DNA from: CAYGUK01 sp964352985
GTDB taxonomy: Bacteria; Pseudomonadota; Gammaproteobacteria; JAHCLG01
Length of the DNA: 8,843 bases
Direction of reading: 5' to 3'
Assembly: GCA_964352985.1 (NCBI GenBank)
Contig: CAYGUK010000142.1
Coordinates: 1 to 8,843, forward strand
This document shows positions 1 to 5,771 of this stretch, one piece after another. The position numbers and the translations under genes were made by a program. The notes below the pieces were generated by a model that was given only the letters and a program-made list of their open reading frames with translations, was not told the origin of the DNA and ran no database searches. Every line of letters starts with the position of its first letter. Position 1 is the first letter of the stretch.

Positions 1-27
1 TAATAATACTACTTTATCACTTGCCTC

Positions 28-271
28 TCATTTAAAAGCTACATTTTGAGTTGTAATAGAAATAAAACGACTTGTTATATTAATAAGATTAAAACATTCA
101 TTTAAATCGCTGGTTCTATCGTTGAACCAATAACTATACCTCCATTTTCTGTTTACAAAGATTATGGAGGATATTATTTCCTGAAAGTCTTCAGGTGTTA
201 ACAAAATTTTTATATAGAAATACGCTCCATCTCGATACAAATATTTTTTCTACTGGGTTTTTAGTAAACAT
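28..271 (-). pseudogene. Small unknown gene interrupted by a one-base shift in an A6 run
   Basis: I do not recognise this protein. On the minus strand an ATG at 271-269 follows an AGGTGA ribosome binding site (278-283) with 6 nt spacing, and a TATAAT hexamer lies just upstream (292-297). The reading frame starts MFTKNPVEK and then meets A6 (244-249). As written, it runs out of frame and stops 27 codons after the start. If the run held five A's, translation would continue through YLYRDGAYFYIK and LLTPEDFQEI to the TGA at 28-30, giving about 80 residues. The downstream frame has mixed, protein-like composition: W/Y-rich in the middle, with no membrane segment or cysteine motif. It uses many ATA and AGA codons, unlike the operon genes. 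It could be a pseudogene, a phase-variable or slippage-dependent gene, or a sequencing error. The start signals are seen directly; that the two halves form one gene is inference. Confidence 0.5.
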
Positions 272-277
272 AATTTC

Positions 278-283
278 TCACCT
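278..283 (-). promoter_or_regulatory. Ribosome binding site of the interrupted small gene
   Basis: AGGTGA on the minus strand, 6 nt before the ATG at 271-269. It places the start in the frame upstream of the A6 run, which is why 271 was chosen and not the TTG at 240 of the downstream frame. Confidence 0.5.
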
Positions 284-291
284 AATGCTAT

Positions 292-297
292 ATTATA
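292..297 (-). promoter_or_regulatory. Possible -10 hexamer for the interrupted small gene
   Basis: A perfect TATAAT on the minus strand, 21 nt before the candidate ATG at 271. The best -35 candidates at the right distance (about 314-320) match the consensus at only three of six positions. In sequence this AT-rich a TATAAT can arise by chance, so support is modest. Confidence 0.3.
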
Positions 298-864
298 ATT
301 TTTTTATTTGTTACGGTAAGGCGTATAACATGTTTGATATTGAATATCACAGTCTTCGCCAATACGCTCACATTTTTAGTTTGTTTCATTTATTGTTCAA
401 TATTACATTTAAAGGCTTACTCAACTTTATTTTCGAATACCTCTAATAATAAAGTAGCAACTGATTAGTAAAGAGAATTTATTAATCTTGTGAGTAACCT
501 TTTAATTATTTAATTAACAGAATTATTTTAAATTGAAAAAATCAGCTGGAACACCCGTGAATTATCAAGGATTATACTTCTTTTAACCTTGAATTAATTT
601 AGTATTTTATTTCTTATCCCATGGATTTTTAGCTTTAGATATTGGTAACCACTCGAAAATATAAAGATATCTATTTTATTTTCTTTTTGTCGAACGCTTT
701 GAGGGTAAAATCCTATTCTATCCTTCAACTAAAATTCCTGATTTAGACTTTAATGCAAGTATTTGTTGATATTTGTAATAATGTGTTTGATTAGACTTTA
801 GGTAATAGTGAGGCGTGTAATGAGTATAGAAATTTCATTTACCGTATAAAATTATTTTTTATTT
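298..864. other. AT-rich stretch with no supported gene
   Basis: No RNA gene and no open frame with a credible start was found on either strand. A plus-strand frame through 195-446 begins at a GTG without a ribosome binding site. On the minus strand, a 21-codon run (610-672) ends in EWLPISKAKNPWDKK before a stop at 607-609. It reads like a protein C-terminus but has an in-frame stop at 676-678, so it may be a decayed fragment. A 6-bp inverted repeat (565-570 with 587-592) lacks a T-tract. A 10-bp direct repeat, TTAGACTTTA, occurs at 743-752 and 791-800. Base composition is clearly more AT-rich than the operon. Confidence 0.6.
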
Positions 865-870
865 CATAAG

Positions 871-884
871 CTGTTTTCGAACAG
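871..884. promoter_or_regulatory. Inverted repeat over the -35 region, possible operator
   Basis: CTGTT-TTCG-AACAG is a 5-bp dyad with a 4-nt centre. It lies just upstream of the TATAAT at 895-900, where the -35 element of the 939 gene would be. The -35 match itself is weak (TGTTTT at 872-877), which would fit a promoter needing an activator or controlled by a repressor. It resembles a LexA box (CTGT-N8-ACAG), but the centre is two bases too short. The function is inference. Confidence 0.35.
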
Positions 885-894
885 TTTATTATAT

Positions 895-900
895 TATAAT
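895..900 (+). promoter_or_regulatory. -10 element for the secreted-protein gene
   Basis: A perfect TATAAT 38 nt before the ATG at 939. Transcription would start near 907 and give a leader of roughly 30 nt that contains the ribosome binding site. The matching -35 is poor and overlaps the dyad at 871-884. Confidence 0.5.
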
Positions 901-926
901 ATACAAATAATAACACGCTACAACCC

Positions 927-931
927 AAGGA
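927..931 (+). promoter_or_regulatory. Ribosome binding site of the secreted-protein gene
   Basis: AAGGA with 7 nt to the ATG at 939. This supports that start, as does the signal peptide beginning directly at this methionine. Confidence 0.75.
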
Positions 932-938
932 AAATAAC

Positions 939-1358
939 ATGAAAAATACAATTAATCGCTTTATAAAATATAGTCTTATTGTTAGTTCATCCCTACTAGT
1001 AAGTGCAACGTTCGCTGATCCTATAACGTGCCATATTCCTTATAGTGGTTATGTTAGTTACATTACAGGTGGCGCATTATTAAATAAGTCATTATTTGTC
1101 GAAAACAACAATAAAATATATTATCTATCAACTAGCTCAAAGGTTGATCCACATACCACTGACAAGTGGGTAAACTGGCCCGAAACAAAGGCAATGGGTA
1201 TACTTATCGGAACGATTTACACGCCAGAGAATTTCCCTGCTGCTAATGTTAGTTATCAGTTTGATGACAGCTCCTGTCCACCAAGTTCAGATTGGCTAGC
1301 AATTACCATACCTAATAACGTCAAACAACGTCTACCGGGTCATTTGAAAAATAAATAA
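939..1358 (+). CDS. Unrecognised small secreted protein with two cysteines
   Basis: I do not recognise the family of this 139-residue protein. Residues 1-26 form a clear Sec signal peptide: a basic start (MKNTINRFIK), a hydrophobic core (YSLIVSSSLLVSA) and a probable type I cleavage after TFA-26, leaving a mature chain of about 113 residues that begins DPITC. There is no lipobox, so it is probably periplasmic or released and not a lipoprotein. The mature part has only two cysteines, C31 and C113, which could form a disulfide across most of the chain. It is rich in Tyr, Ser, Asn and Pro, has tryptophans at 77, 80 and 119, and shows no further membrane helix. The start is set by AAGGA at 927-931 and a TATAAT at 895-900. 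It is monocistronic and convergent with the GFA-like gene. Export is well supported by the sequence; its role is unknown. Confidence 0.8.
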   Translation: MKNTINRFIKYSLIVSSSLLVSATFADPITCHIPYSGYVSYITGGALLNKSLFVENNNKIYYLSTSSKVDPHTTDKWVNWPETKAMGILIGTIYTPENFPAANVSYQFDDSSCPPSSDWLAITIPNNVKQRLPGHLKNK

Positions 1359-1441
1359 ACTTCAAAGTTGAAAGAAAATATCTGACAGCAGGATCTCGGC
1401 CGAGCCTCATGATACAAAAGAAAAACATGCGTTAATGATTT
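1359..1441. other. Convergent intergenic gap without a clear terminator
   Basis: This separates the 3' ends of the secreted-protein gene (plus) and the GFA-like gene (minus). A short dyad, TTCAA-AG-TTGAA (about 1362-1373), has too small a loop and no following T-tract. A 10-bp perfect palindrome, CTCGGCCGAG (1395-1404), stands out as GC-rich in AT-rich surroundings. Neither is a convincing intrinsic terminator. Confidence 0.5.
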
Positions 1442-1819
1442 CTATGACGCAACAATATGGTCCCAATGATATGCGGATTCAGCATAAAGATTTTGCTGTG
1501 GTTCAAAATTAAACTCTTTTAAGGTATTAGCTCGTACCACAACTTTGTTAGCAAATTCTGTCGGATAAGCATAGAGATGCGTGCCACAATCTAAGCAAAA
1601 ATGTAGAATAATATCGCTACCGCTTCCACCGGCATAGTGATAAGTTTTAGTGTGTTGTGCTTTCGTTAAGTGACTTTCATCAAAAACGATTCCACAAAGA
1701 TGACCACCGCTATTTATTTGCTTGCAACTATCACAATAACAAATGAATTGAAATTCAGACTGATTATTTACGCGAAAAGTATTTTTACCGCAGTGACACC
1801 GACCAATATATTCTTCCAT
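1442..1819 (-). CDS. CENP-V/GFA-fold zinc-binding protein (glutathione-dependent formaldehyde-activating-like)
   Basis: This 125-residue cytosolic protein has the cysteine pattern of the GFA/CENP-V family: C8-x-C10 in GRCHCG near the N-terminus, C27-x-C29-x2-C32, and C75-x2-C78 in the FCLDCGTHLY segment. In the founding Gfa protein the equivalent seven cysteines bind zinc and have been linked to joining glutathione with formaldehyde. Many family members have no proven substrate, so the exact reaction is open. The length is normal for a single domain and all seven cysteines are present; an eighth, C42, is outside the pattern. The ATG at 1819 follows GGAG (1826-1829) with 6 nt spacing. The gene lies directly downstream of the pnp terminator on the same strand, with no obvious strong promoter, so it may depend on read-through. 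No dehydrogenase or other formaldehyde gene is adjacent. Confidence 0.85.
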   Translation of the reverse strand: MEEYIGRCHCGKNTFRVNNQSEFQFICYCDSCKQINSGGHLCGIVFDESHLTKAQHTKTYHYAGGSGSDIILHFCLDCGTHLYAYPTEFANKVVVRANTLKEFNFEPQQNLYAESAYHWDHIVAS

Positions 1820-1834
1820 TAATAGCTCCGTCGA

Positions 1835-1879
1835 AAATAAAAAAAGTTAGCTTATAAATTAAAATATAAGCTAACTTTT
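1835..1879 (-). terminator. Intrinsic terminator after pnp
   Basis: A perfect 15-bp stem (1842-1856 pairs with 1865-1879) with an 8-nt loop. On the minus strand it is followed by a run of seven T's (1845-1839, partly in the stem) and a T-rich tail. The stem begins 12 nt past the pnp stop codon, so it closes the operon. The stem is mostly A-T with five G-C pairs, so some read-through into the GFA-like gene, whose ribosome binding site starts about 10 nt further on, is plausible. On the plus strand the trailing T-tract is interrupted, so termination in that direction would be weaker. Confidence 0.85.
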
Positions 1880-1891
1880 ATTCTTTAAAGA

Positions 1892-4000
1892 TTATTCCAT
1901 TTCTTCTTGTTCAACAGAATTTTCTAATTCTTTCATGCTAAGTCTGATGCGACCTTGTTTATCAATTTCGATCACTTTAACTCGCACTTCTTGGCCTTCT
2001 GATAATACATCCGTAACTTGATTAATACGTCTGTTTGCAATTTGTGAAATGTGAACTAAACCTTCACGACCCGGTAGGATATTAACAAAGGCACCAAAGT
2101 CCATAATTTTAATGACTTTACCTTCATAGATTTTACCAACTTCAGCTTCTGCTGTGATTAATTCAATGCGTTGATAAGCTCTTTCGGCAGCAGCTTTATC
2201 TTGAGCAAAAATTTGTACCACACCATCATCAGTAATATCGATAGTCGCACCGGTGTCTTCTGTAATTGAACGAATGGTGACACCACCTTTACCAATGACT
2301 TCACGAATTTTATCAGGATGAATTTTTATGGTCATAATTCGTGGTGCAGTTTCAGCAAGCACTTTTGGTTGCGCGCAATGGCGTGTCATTATTTCTAGAA
2401 TATGTAGGCGACCTTCGTGCGCTTGAGCTAAGGCAGTTTTCATAATTTCTTCAGTGATACCATCTATTTTGATATCCATTTGTAGCGCAGTCACACCATT
2501 AGCTGTCCCCGCTACTTTGAAATCCATATCCCCAAGATGATCTTCATCACCTAGAATATCTGTGATCACAGCAAAGTCATCACCTTCTTTAATTAAGCCC
2601 ATGGCAATACCAGCAACATGAGATGAAATTGGCACACCGGCATCCATTAACGCAAGTGATGATCCACAAACTGAAGCCATCGAACTCGATCCATTTGATT
2701 CGGTAATTTCAGAAACTAAGCGAAGCACATAAGGAAATTCATCCATGTTTGGTAACACAGCTTGGATCCCACGTTTAGCTAAACGACCATGACCAATTTC
2801 ACGACGCTTAGGGGAACCAATAAAACCTGCTTCACCAACACAATATGGTGGAAAATTATAATGCAACATAAAGTTGTCTTTGGTTTCACCATGGAGCGCA
2901 TCAATAATTTGCGCATCACGTGTTGTACCCAAAGTACAAGCAACAATGGCTTGCGTTTCACCACGAGTGAATAATGCTGTTCCATGGGTGCGGGGTAAAA
3001 TACCGGTATCGACTGTAATAGGACGAACCGTTTTGGTATCGCGACCATCGATACGTTGGCCTTTTTCGATGATACGACCACGAACAATATTTTTTTCGAT
3101 ATTTTCAATACATGCTTTAACTGCATTAGTAGAAGGTTTGGTTTGATCTTCTGCATCACAGAATTGCGTCACAATTTCTTCACGAATTGTCGCTAATTGT
3201 CCATTACGTTCTAATTTGTCTTTAATAAGATAAGCATCACCAATTTTATTACTAAATTGTTGATGAATCGTTTGTTGTAAATCACTTTTATCTGCTGGTG
3301 GAGTCCATACCCAAGCAGGTGGATTAACTTCAGCAGCAAATTCTTCAATGGCGGTGATCACTGTTTGCATTTTTTCATGACCAAACATAACCGCACCAAG
3401 CATGACTTCTTCAGATAGTATCTTCGCTTCTGATTCCACCATTAAAACGGCTTGTTTCGTGCCTGCTACAACTAAATCAAGATCCGATGTGACTAAATCT
3501 GAATAAGTCGGATTAAGTAAATATTGCCCATCGCGGTAACCCACACGCGCAGCACCAATAGGTCCAAGAAAAGGTAAACCCGATACCGCTAACGCAGCAG
3601 AAGCGCCTAACATAGCAGGAATATCAGGATCAACTTCTGATGTTGCTGACATCACGGTTAAAATAATTTGGACTTCTTGTGTAAAGCCTTTTGCAAACAA
3701 TGGACGTATTGGTCTATCAATTAAACGTGACGTTAACACTTCTTTTTCAGAAGGACGGCCTTCACGTTTAAAAAATCCACCCGGAATTTTGCCAGCTGCG
3801 TAAGTTTTTTCCTGATAATTAACGGTCAATGGGAAAAAATCACGATCCTCTACTTCCCCTGGCACACCAACAACCGTTGCCAACACGGTGGTATCGGCCA
3901 TGGTAATTAAGACAGCGCCAGTTGCTTGACGAGCAATCCGTCCTGTTTCTAAAGTGACTGTTTGCTCTCCATATTGGAAAGTTTTGGTTATAACTGACAC
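1892..4000 (-). CDS. pnp: Polyribonucleotide nucleotidyltransferase (PNPase)
   Basis: PNPase degrades RNA 3' to 5' by phosphorolysis, releasing nucleoside diphosphates. In many bacteria it works as a trimer in the RNA degradosome and in small-RNA turnover. The 702-residue chain has the full domain order: first RNase PH domain (about 1-145), helical linker (about 150-310), second RNase PH domain (about 315-545), KH domain (about 553-615, loop GKGG at 570-573) and S1 domain (about 621-690). Catalytic-site signatures are intact: SNGSSS (435-440) and DEDHLGDMDFK (485-495), with D485 and D491 matching E. coli D486 and D492. The length is close to the E. coli 711; the acidic tail is shorter. The start is GTG at 4000-3998, supported by AAGGA at 4008-4012. 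Only 13 nt separate it from rpsO, so it is almost certainly co-transcribed with it. A terminator follows. Confidence 0.99.
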   Translation of the reverse strand: MSVITKTFQYGEQTVTLETGRIARQATGAVLITMADTTVLATVVGVPGEVEDRDFFPLTVNYQEKTYAAGKIPGGFFKREGRPSEKEVLTSRLIDRPIRPLFAKGFTQEVQIILTVMSATSEVDPDIPAMLGASAALAVSGLPFLGPIGAARVGYRDGQYLLNPTYSDLVTSDLDLVVAGTKQAVLMVESEAKILSEEVMLGAVMFGHEKMQTVITAIEEFAAEVNPPAWVWTPPADKSDLQQTIHQQFSNKIGDAYLIKDKLERNGQLATIREEIVTQFCDAEDQTKPSTNAVKACIENIEKNIVRGRIIEKGQRIDGRDTKTVRPITVDTGILPRTHGTALFTRGETQAIVACTLGTTRDAQIIDALHGETKDNFMLHYNFPPYCVGEAGFIGSPKRREIGHGRLAKRGIQAVLPNMDEFPYVLRLVSEITESNGSSSMASVCGSSLALMDAGVPISSHVAGIAMGLIKEGDDFAVITDILGDEDHLGDMDFKVAGTANGVTALQMDIKIDGITEEIMKTALAQAHEGRLHILEIMTRHCAQPKVLAETAPRIMTIKIHPDKIREVIGKGGVTIRSITEDTGATIDITDDGVVQIFAQDKAAAERAYQRIELITAEAEVGKIYEGKVIKIMDFGAFVNILPGREGLVHISQIANRRINQVTDVLSEGQEVRVKVIEIDKQGRIRLSMKELENSVEQEEME

Positions 4001-4007
4001 GCTTTAT

Positions 4008-4012
4008 TCCTT
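4008..4012 (-). promoter_or_regulatory. Ribosome binding site deciding the GTG start of pnp
   Basis: AAGGA on the minus strand, 7 nt before the GTG at 4000. No ATG lies nearby in frame. The N-terminus (SVITKTFQYGEQTVTLETG) matches the family from this point, so the GTG start is secure. Confidence 0.85.
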
Positions 4013-4013
4013 C

Positions 4014-4295
4014 TTAGTGGCGTAAATTTAATAATTGTATAACTTTACGATAACGATCAACTGCTTCTGATTTGAGATAATTTAGCAATTTACGACGTTT
4101 GTTAACTAATTGTTTAAGACCACGACGACCATGGTCATCTTTGTTGTGGACTTTGAAATGTTCTGTTAATTCAACAATACGTTTGGTTAATAGTGCAACT
4201 TGCACTTCAACTGTACCCGTATCAGAATCTTTTAAGCCTAATTCTTTTTGAATTGAGCTGATGACTTCTGCTTTATCTGCCGCAGATAACGACAT
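4014..4295 (-). CDS. rpsO: 30S ribosomal protein S15
   Basis: S15 is a primary binder of 16S rRNA (central domain, helices 20-22) that organises assembly of the 30S platform and takes part in an intersubunit bridge. The protein is 93 residues from MSLSAADK. It has the conserved DTGTVEVQVALLT segment, the HNKDDHGRRGL loop with the His-Asp and Arg-Arg-Gly residues that contact rRNA, and the C-terminal KRRKLLNYLK helix. It is about four residues longer than E. coli S15 because of a slightly longer first helix region. An in-frame ATG 15 nt upstream (4310-4308) would add MRRYK, but the AGGAG at 4303-4307 lies within that stretch and is 7 nt from the ATG at 4295, so 4295 is the start. A promoter lies in the gap after truB, and pnp follows after 13 nt. 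Confidence 0.98.
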   Translation of the reverse strand: MSLSAADKAEVISSIQKELGLKDSDTGTVEVQVALLTKRIVELTEHFKVHNKDDHGRRGLKQLVNKRRKLLNYLKSEAVDRYRKVIQLLNLRH

Positions 4296-4302
4296 TTTGT
4301 AT

Positions 4303-4307
4303 CTCCT
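4303..4307 (-). promoter_or_regulatory. Ribosome binding site deciding the rpsO start
   Basis: AGGAG on the minus strand, 7 nt before the ATG at 4295. It lies between two in-frame ATGs and favours the inner one, which also matches the usual S15 N-terminus MSLS. Confidence 0.9.
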
Positions 4308-4326
4308 CATTACTTTAAGCCAAACA

Positions 4327-4354
4327 AATGTATTGGCAATATTTTAATTGTCAA
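4327..4354 (-). promoter_or_regulatory. Sigma70-type promoter for rpsO-pnp
   Basis: On the minus strand there is a perfect -35 TTGACA (4354-4349), a 16-nt spacer and a -10 TACATT (4332-4327, four of six consensus bases). Transcription would start near 4320, giving a leader of about 25 nt with the rpsO ribosome binding site. An rpsO promoter at this place, inside the larger operon, is known from E. coli. It lets S15 and PNPase be made independently of nusA-infB. Confidence 0.65.
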
Positions 4355-4395
4355 TGCAATCGCGCATTTTAACCATGTTAGAGCACGATAACAAG

Positions 4396-5424
4396 CTAAA
4401 TAGCTTCAATTTCACGCTGTTTTCGCGTAATTACCGTAGTCTGTTTAACTAATCGCCGAGGGCTAATCCGCCCTTCTTCGTCGATTTCACCAATGCCTAA
4501 GAATTGACCTTCGTTGTGATAGAGTTTCATCCATCCAGCATCAGGAGTGCGAGGTAAACGCACAGCTTGTCCTCGACGCAAATAAAAACTTGCCGCATTG
4601 GTAAGATTAATTTCAGGCCATTCTTTCGGTAACACTTGATCGATGCTCACCATTAATTTATCTAAATCAGTCATGTTGCCTGTTTTCGTTAATTCTTCGA
4701 TAGTCGACATTTCGACCATAACATTATGACTAAAATTACCAATCTTAGTACGACGAAGATGCGTCACATGCGCGCCGCAATTTAATGCTTTACCAATATC
4801 TTCAACCAAGGTACGAACATAAGTGCCTTTAGAACAATGCACCGCGAGATCGAGTGTGTCTTTGCCGGCATATTTAAGCGTTAAATCATAAATCATGACT
4901 TTTCTAGCTTGGCGTTCAATTTCGACACCTTGACGTGCAAGTTTATATAACGGTTTCCCCTGATGTTTTAGGGCTGAAAACATGGAAGGCACTTGATCAA
5001 TTTCACCGCGGAATTTATCAAGTATTTTTTCAATTTCAGCTGTAGTCAATTCTGGCACATGATGATGTGCGGTAACTTGGCCTTCAGCATCGCCAGTATT
5101 GGTTTCTACACCAAGTTTGGCAGTGACTAAATAATGTTTGTCAGCGTTTAAAACATATTGTGAAAACTTAGTTGCTTCACCAAAGCAAATCGGTAACATG
5201 CCCGTCGCTAATGGATCTAAACTACCAGTGTGTCCTGCCTTCCGCGCTTGAAAACAACGTTTCACATTTTGTAATGCAGCGTTTGACGTTAATTTAATTG
5301 GCTTGTCTAAGAGTAAAATACCCGTGATATCACGACCTTTTTGTTGTCTGGGTGGTCGTCTTTTTTTGGTGTTATTCGTCGTTGGAGAAGAACGATGTTT
5401 AGAATTACTATTTGGCTTCATCAT
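4396..5424 (-). CDS. truB: tRNA pseudouridine(55) synthase
   Basis: TruB converts uridine 55 in the T-loop of tRNAs to pseudouridine and also helps tRNA folding. The 342-residue protein has the catalytic motif GHTGSLDPLATG with the nucleophile D70 (E. coli D48), the active-site tyrosine in HYLVTAKLG (Y98), CSKGTYVRT with R204, and a C-terminal PUA-like domain (about 265-330) ending in FLGIGEIDEEGRISPRRLV. It is longer than E. coli TruB (314): about 28 residues, Ser/Asn-rich and then Lys/Arg-rich, precede the conserved GRDITGILLLDKP, and about 14 follow the PUA domain. Two adjacent ATGs (5424 and 5421) are the only in-frame candidates before the conserved part. The start overlaps the end of rbfA by 17 nt and has no strong ribosome binding site, which suggests translational coupling. 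Confidence 0.98.
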   Translation of the reverse strand: MMKPNSNSKHRSSPTTNNTKKRRPPRQQKGRDITGILLLDKPIKLTSNAALQNVKRCFQARKAGHTGSLDPLATGMLPICFGEATKFSQYVLNADKHYLVTAKLGVETNTGDAEGQVTAHHHVPELTTAEIEKILDKFRGEIDQVPSMFSALKHQGKPLYKLARQGVEIERQARKVMIYDLTLKYAGKDTLDLAVHCSKGTYVRTLVEDIGKALNCGAHVTHLRRTKIGNFSHNVMVEMSTIEELTKTGNMTDLDKLMVSIDQVLPKEWPEINLTNAASFYLRRGQAVRLPRTPDAGWMKLYHNEGQFLGIGEIDEEGRISPRRLVKQTTVITRKQREIEAI

Positions 5425-5770
5425 CTTTAATTGCCCGATTAATTAAATTTGTTAAACGATTACCATTGGCAAGCGACTCATCATATACAAAGTGTAAATT
5501 TGGCACGCGCCGTAACACAATGCGTTTTGCTAATATGAAGCGTAACTGCCCTTCAGCTTGGTTTAATCTTTTTTCCATTTCTTTATGTGAAATAGCTTCA
5601 CTTAAGCTGGTGAAATATACTTTGGCATATTTTAAGTCTTTAGAAACTTTCACTACCGAGATAGTCACCATCCCTAATTCTTGATCATGAATTTCTTGTT
5701 GAATAATAATTGCGATTTCACGTTGAATTACATCAGCAACGCGATCAACACGTTGAAAATCTTTGCCCAT
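5408..5770 (-). CDS. rbfA: 30S ribosome-binding factor A
   Basis: RbfA binds the immature 30S subunit near the 5' end of 16S rRNA, assists late maturation and matters most in the cold. The 120-residue protein is one type II KH-like domain. MGKDFQRVDRVADVIQREIA matches the family N-terminus, LGMVTISVVKVSKDLKYAKVY is the central beta-strand region, and RVPNLHFVYDESLANGNRL the C-terminal conserved block. It is somewhat shorter than the E. coli protein (133), lacking part of the variable tail. Its ATG comes one base after the infB stop, with only a weak GGAAAG-type ribosome binding site inside the end of infB, so translation is probably coupled to IF2. It ends with TAG inside the truB start region. 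Confidence 0.97.
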   Translation of the reverse strand: MGKDFQRVDRVADVIQREIAIIIQQEIHDQELGMVTISVVKVSKDLKYAKVYFTSLSEAISHKEMEKRLNQAEGQLRFILAKRIVLRRVPNLHFVYDESLANGNRLTNLINRAIKDDEAK

Positions 5771-5771
5771 T

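Noticed and set aside
288..389. 33-codon minus-strand frame starting MKQTKNVSVLAK
   Set aside because: It has no ribosome binding site before the ATG, is very short, and overlaps the possible -10 of the neighbouring small gene.
195..446. 83-codon plus-strand frame in the AT-rich flank
   Set aside because: It starts at GTG without a ribosome binding site, its Phe/Tyr/Leu/Ile-rich content is expected from AT-rich DNA, and it overlaps the better-started minus-strand gene.
565..592. Intrinsic terminator from the TCAAGG/CCTTGA inverted repeat
   Set aside because: The stem is only 6 bp with a 16-nt loop, no T-tract follows, and no gene ends beside it.
871..884. LexA (SOS) box
   Set aside because: The half-sites match CTGT/ACAG, but the centre is 6 nt and not 8, so it was kept only as an unspecified dyad.
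2779..3159. 126-codon frame inside pnp on the same strand
   Set aside because: It is a shifted frame wholly inside the conserved PNPase coding sequence, with a composition typical of out-of-frame translation.
4296..4310. Longer S15 starting at the upstream ATG (adds MRRYK)
   Set aside because: The extra codons are the ribosome binding site itself, and the family N-terminus begins at MSLS.
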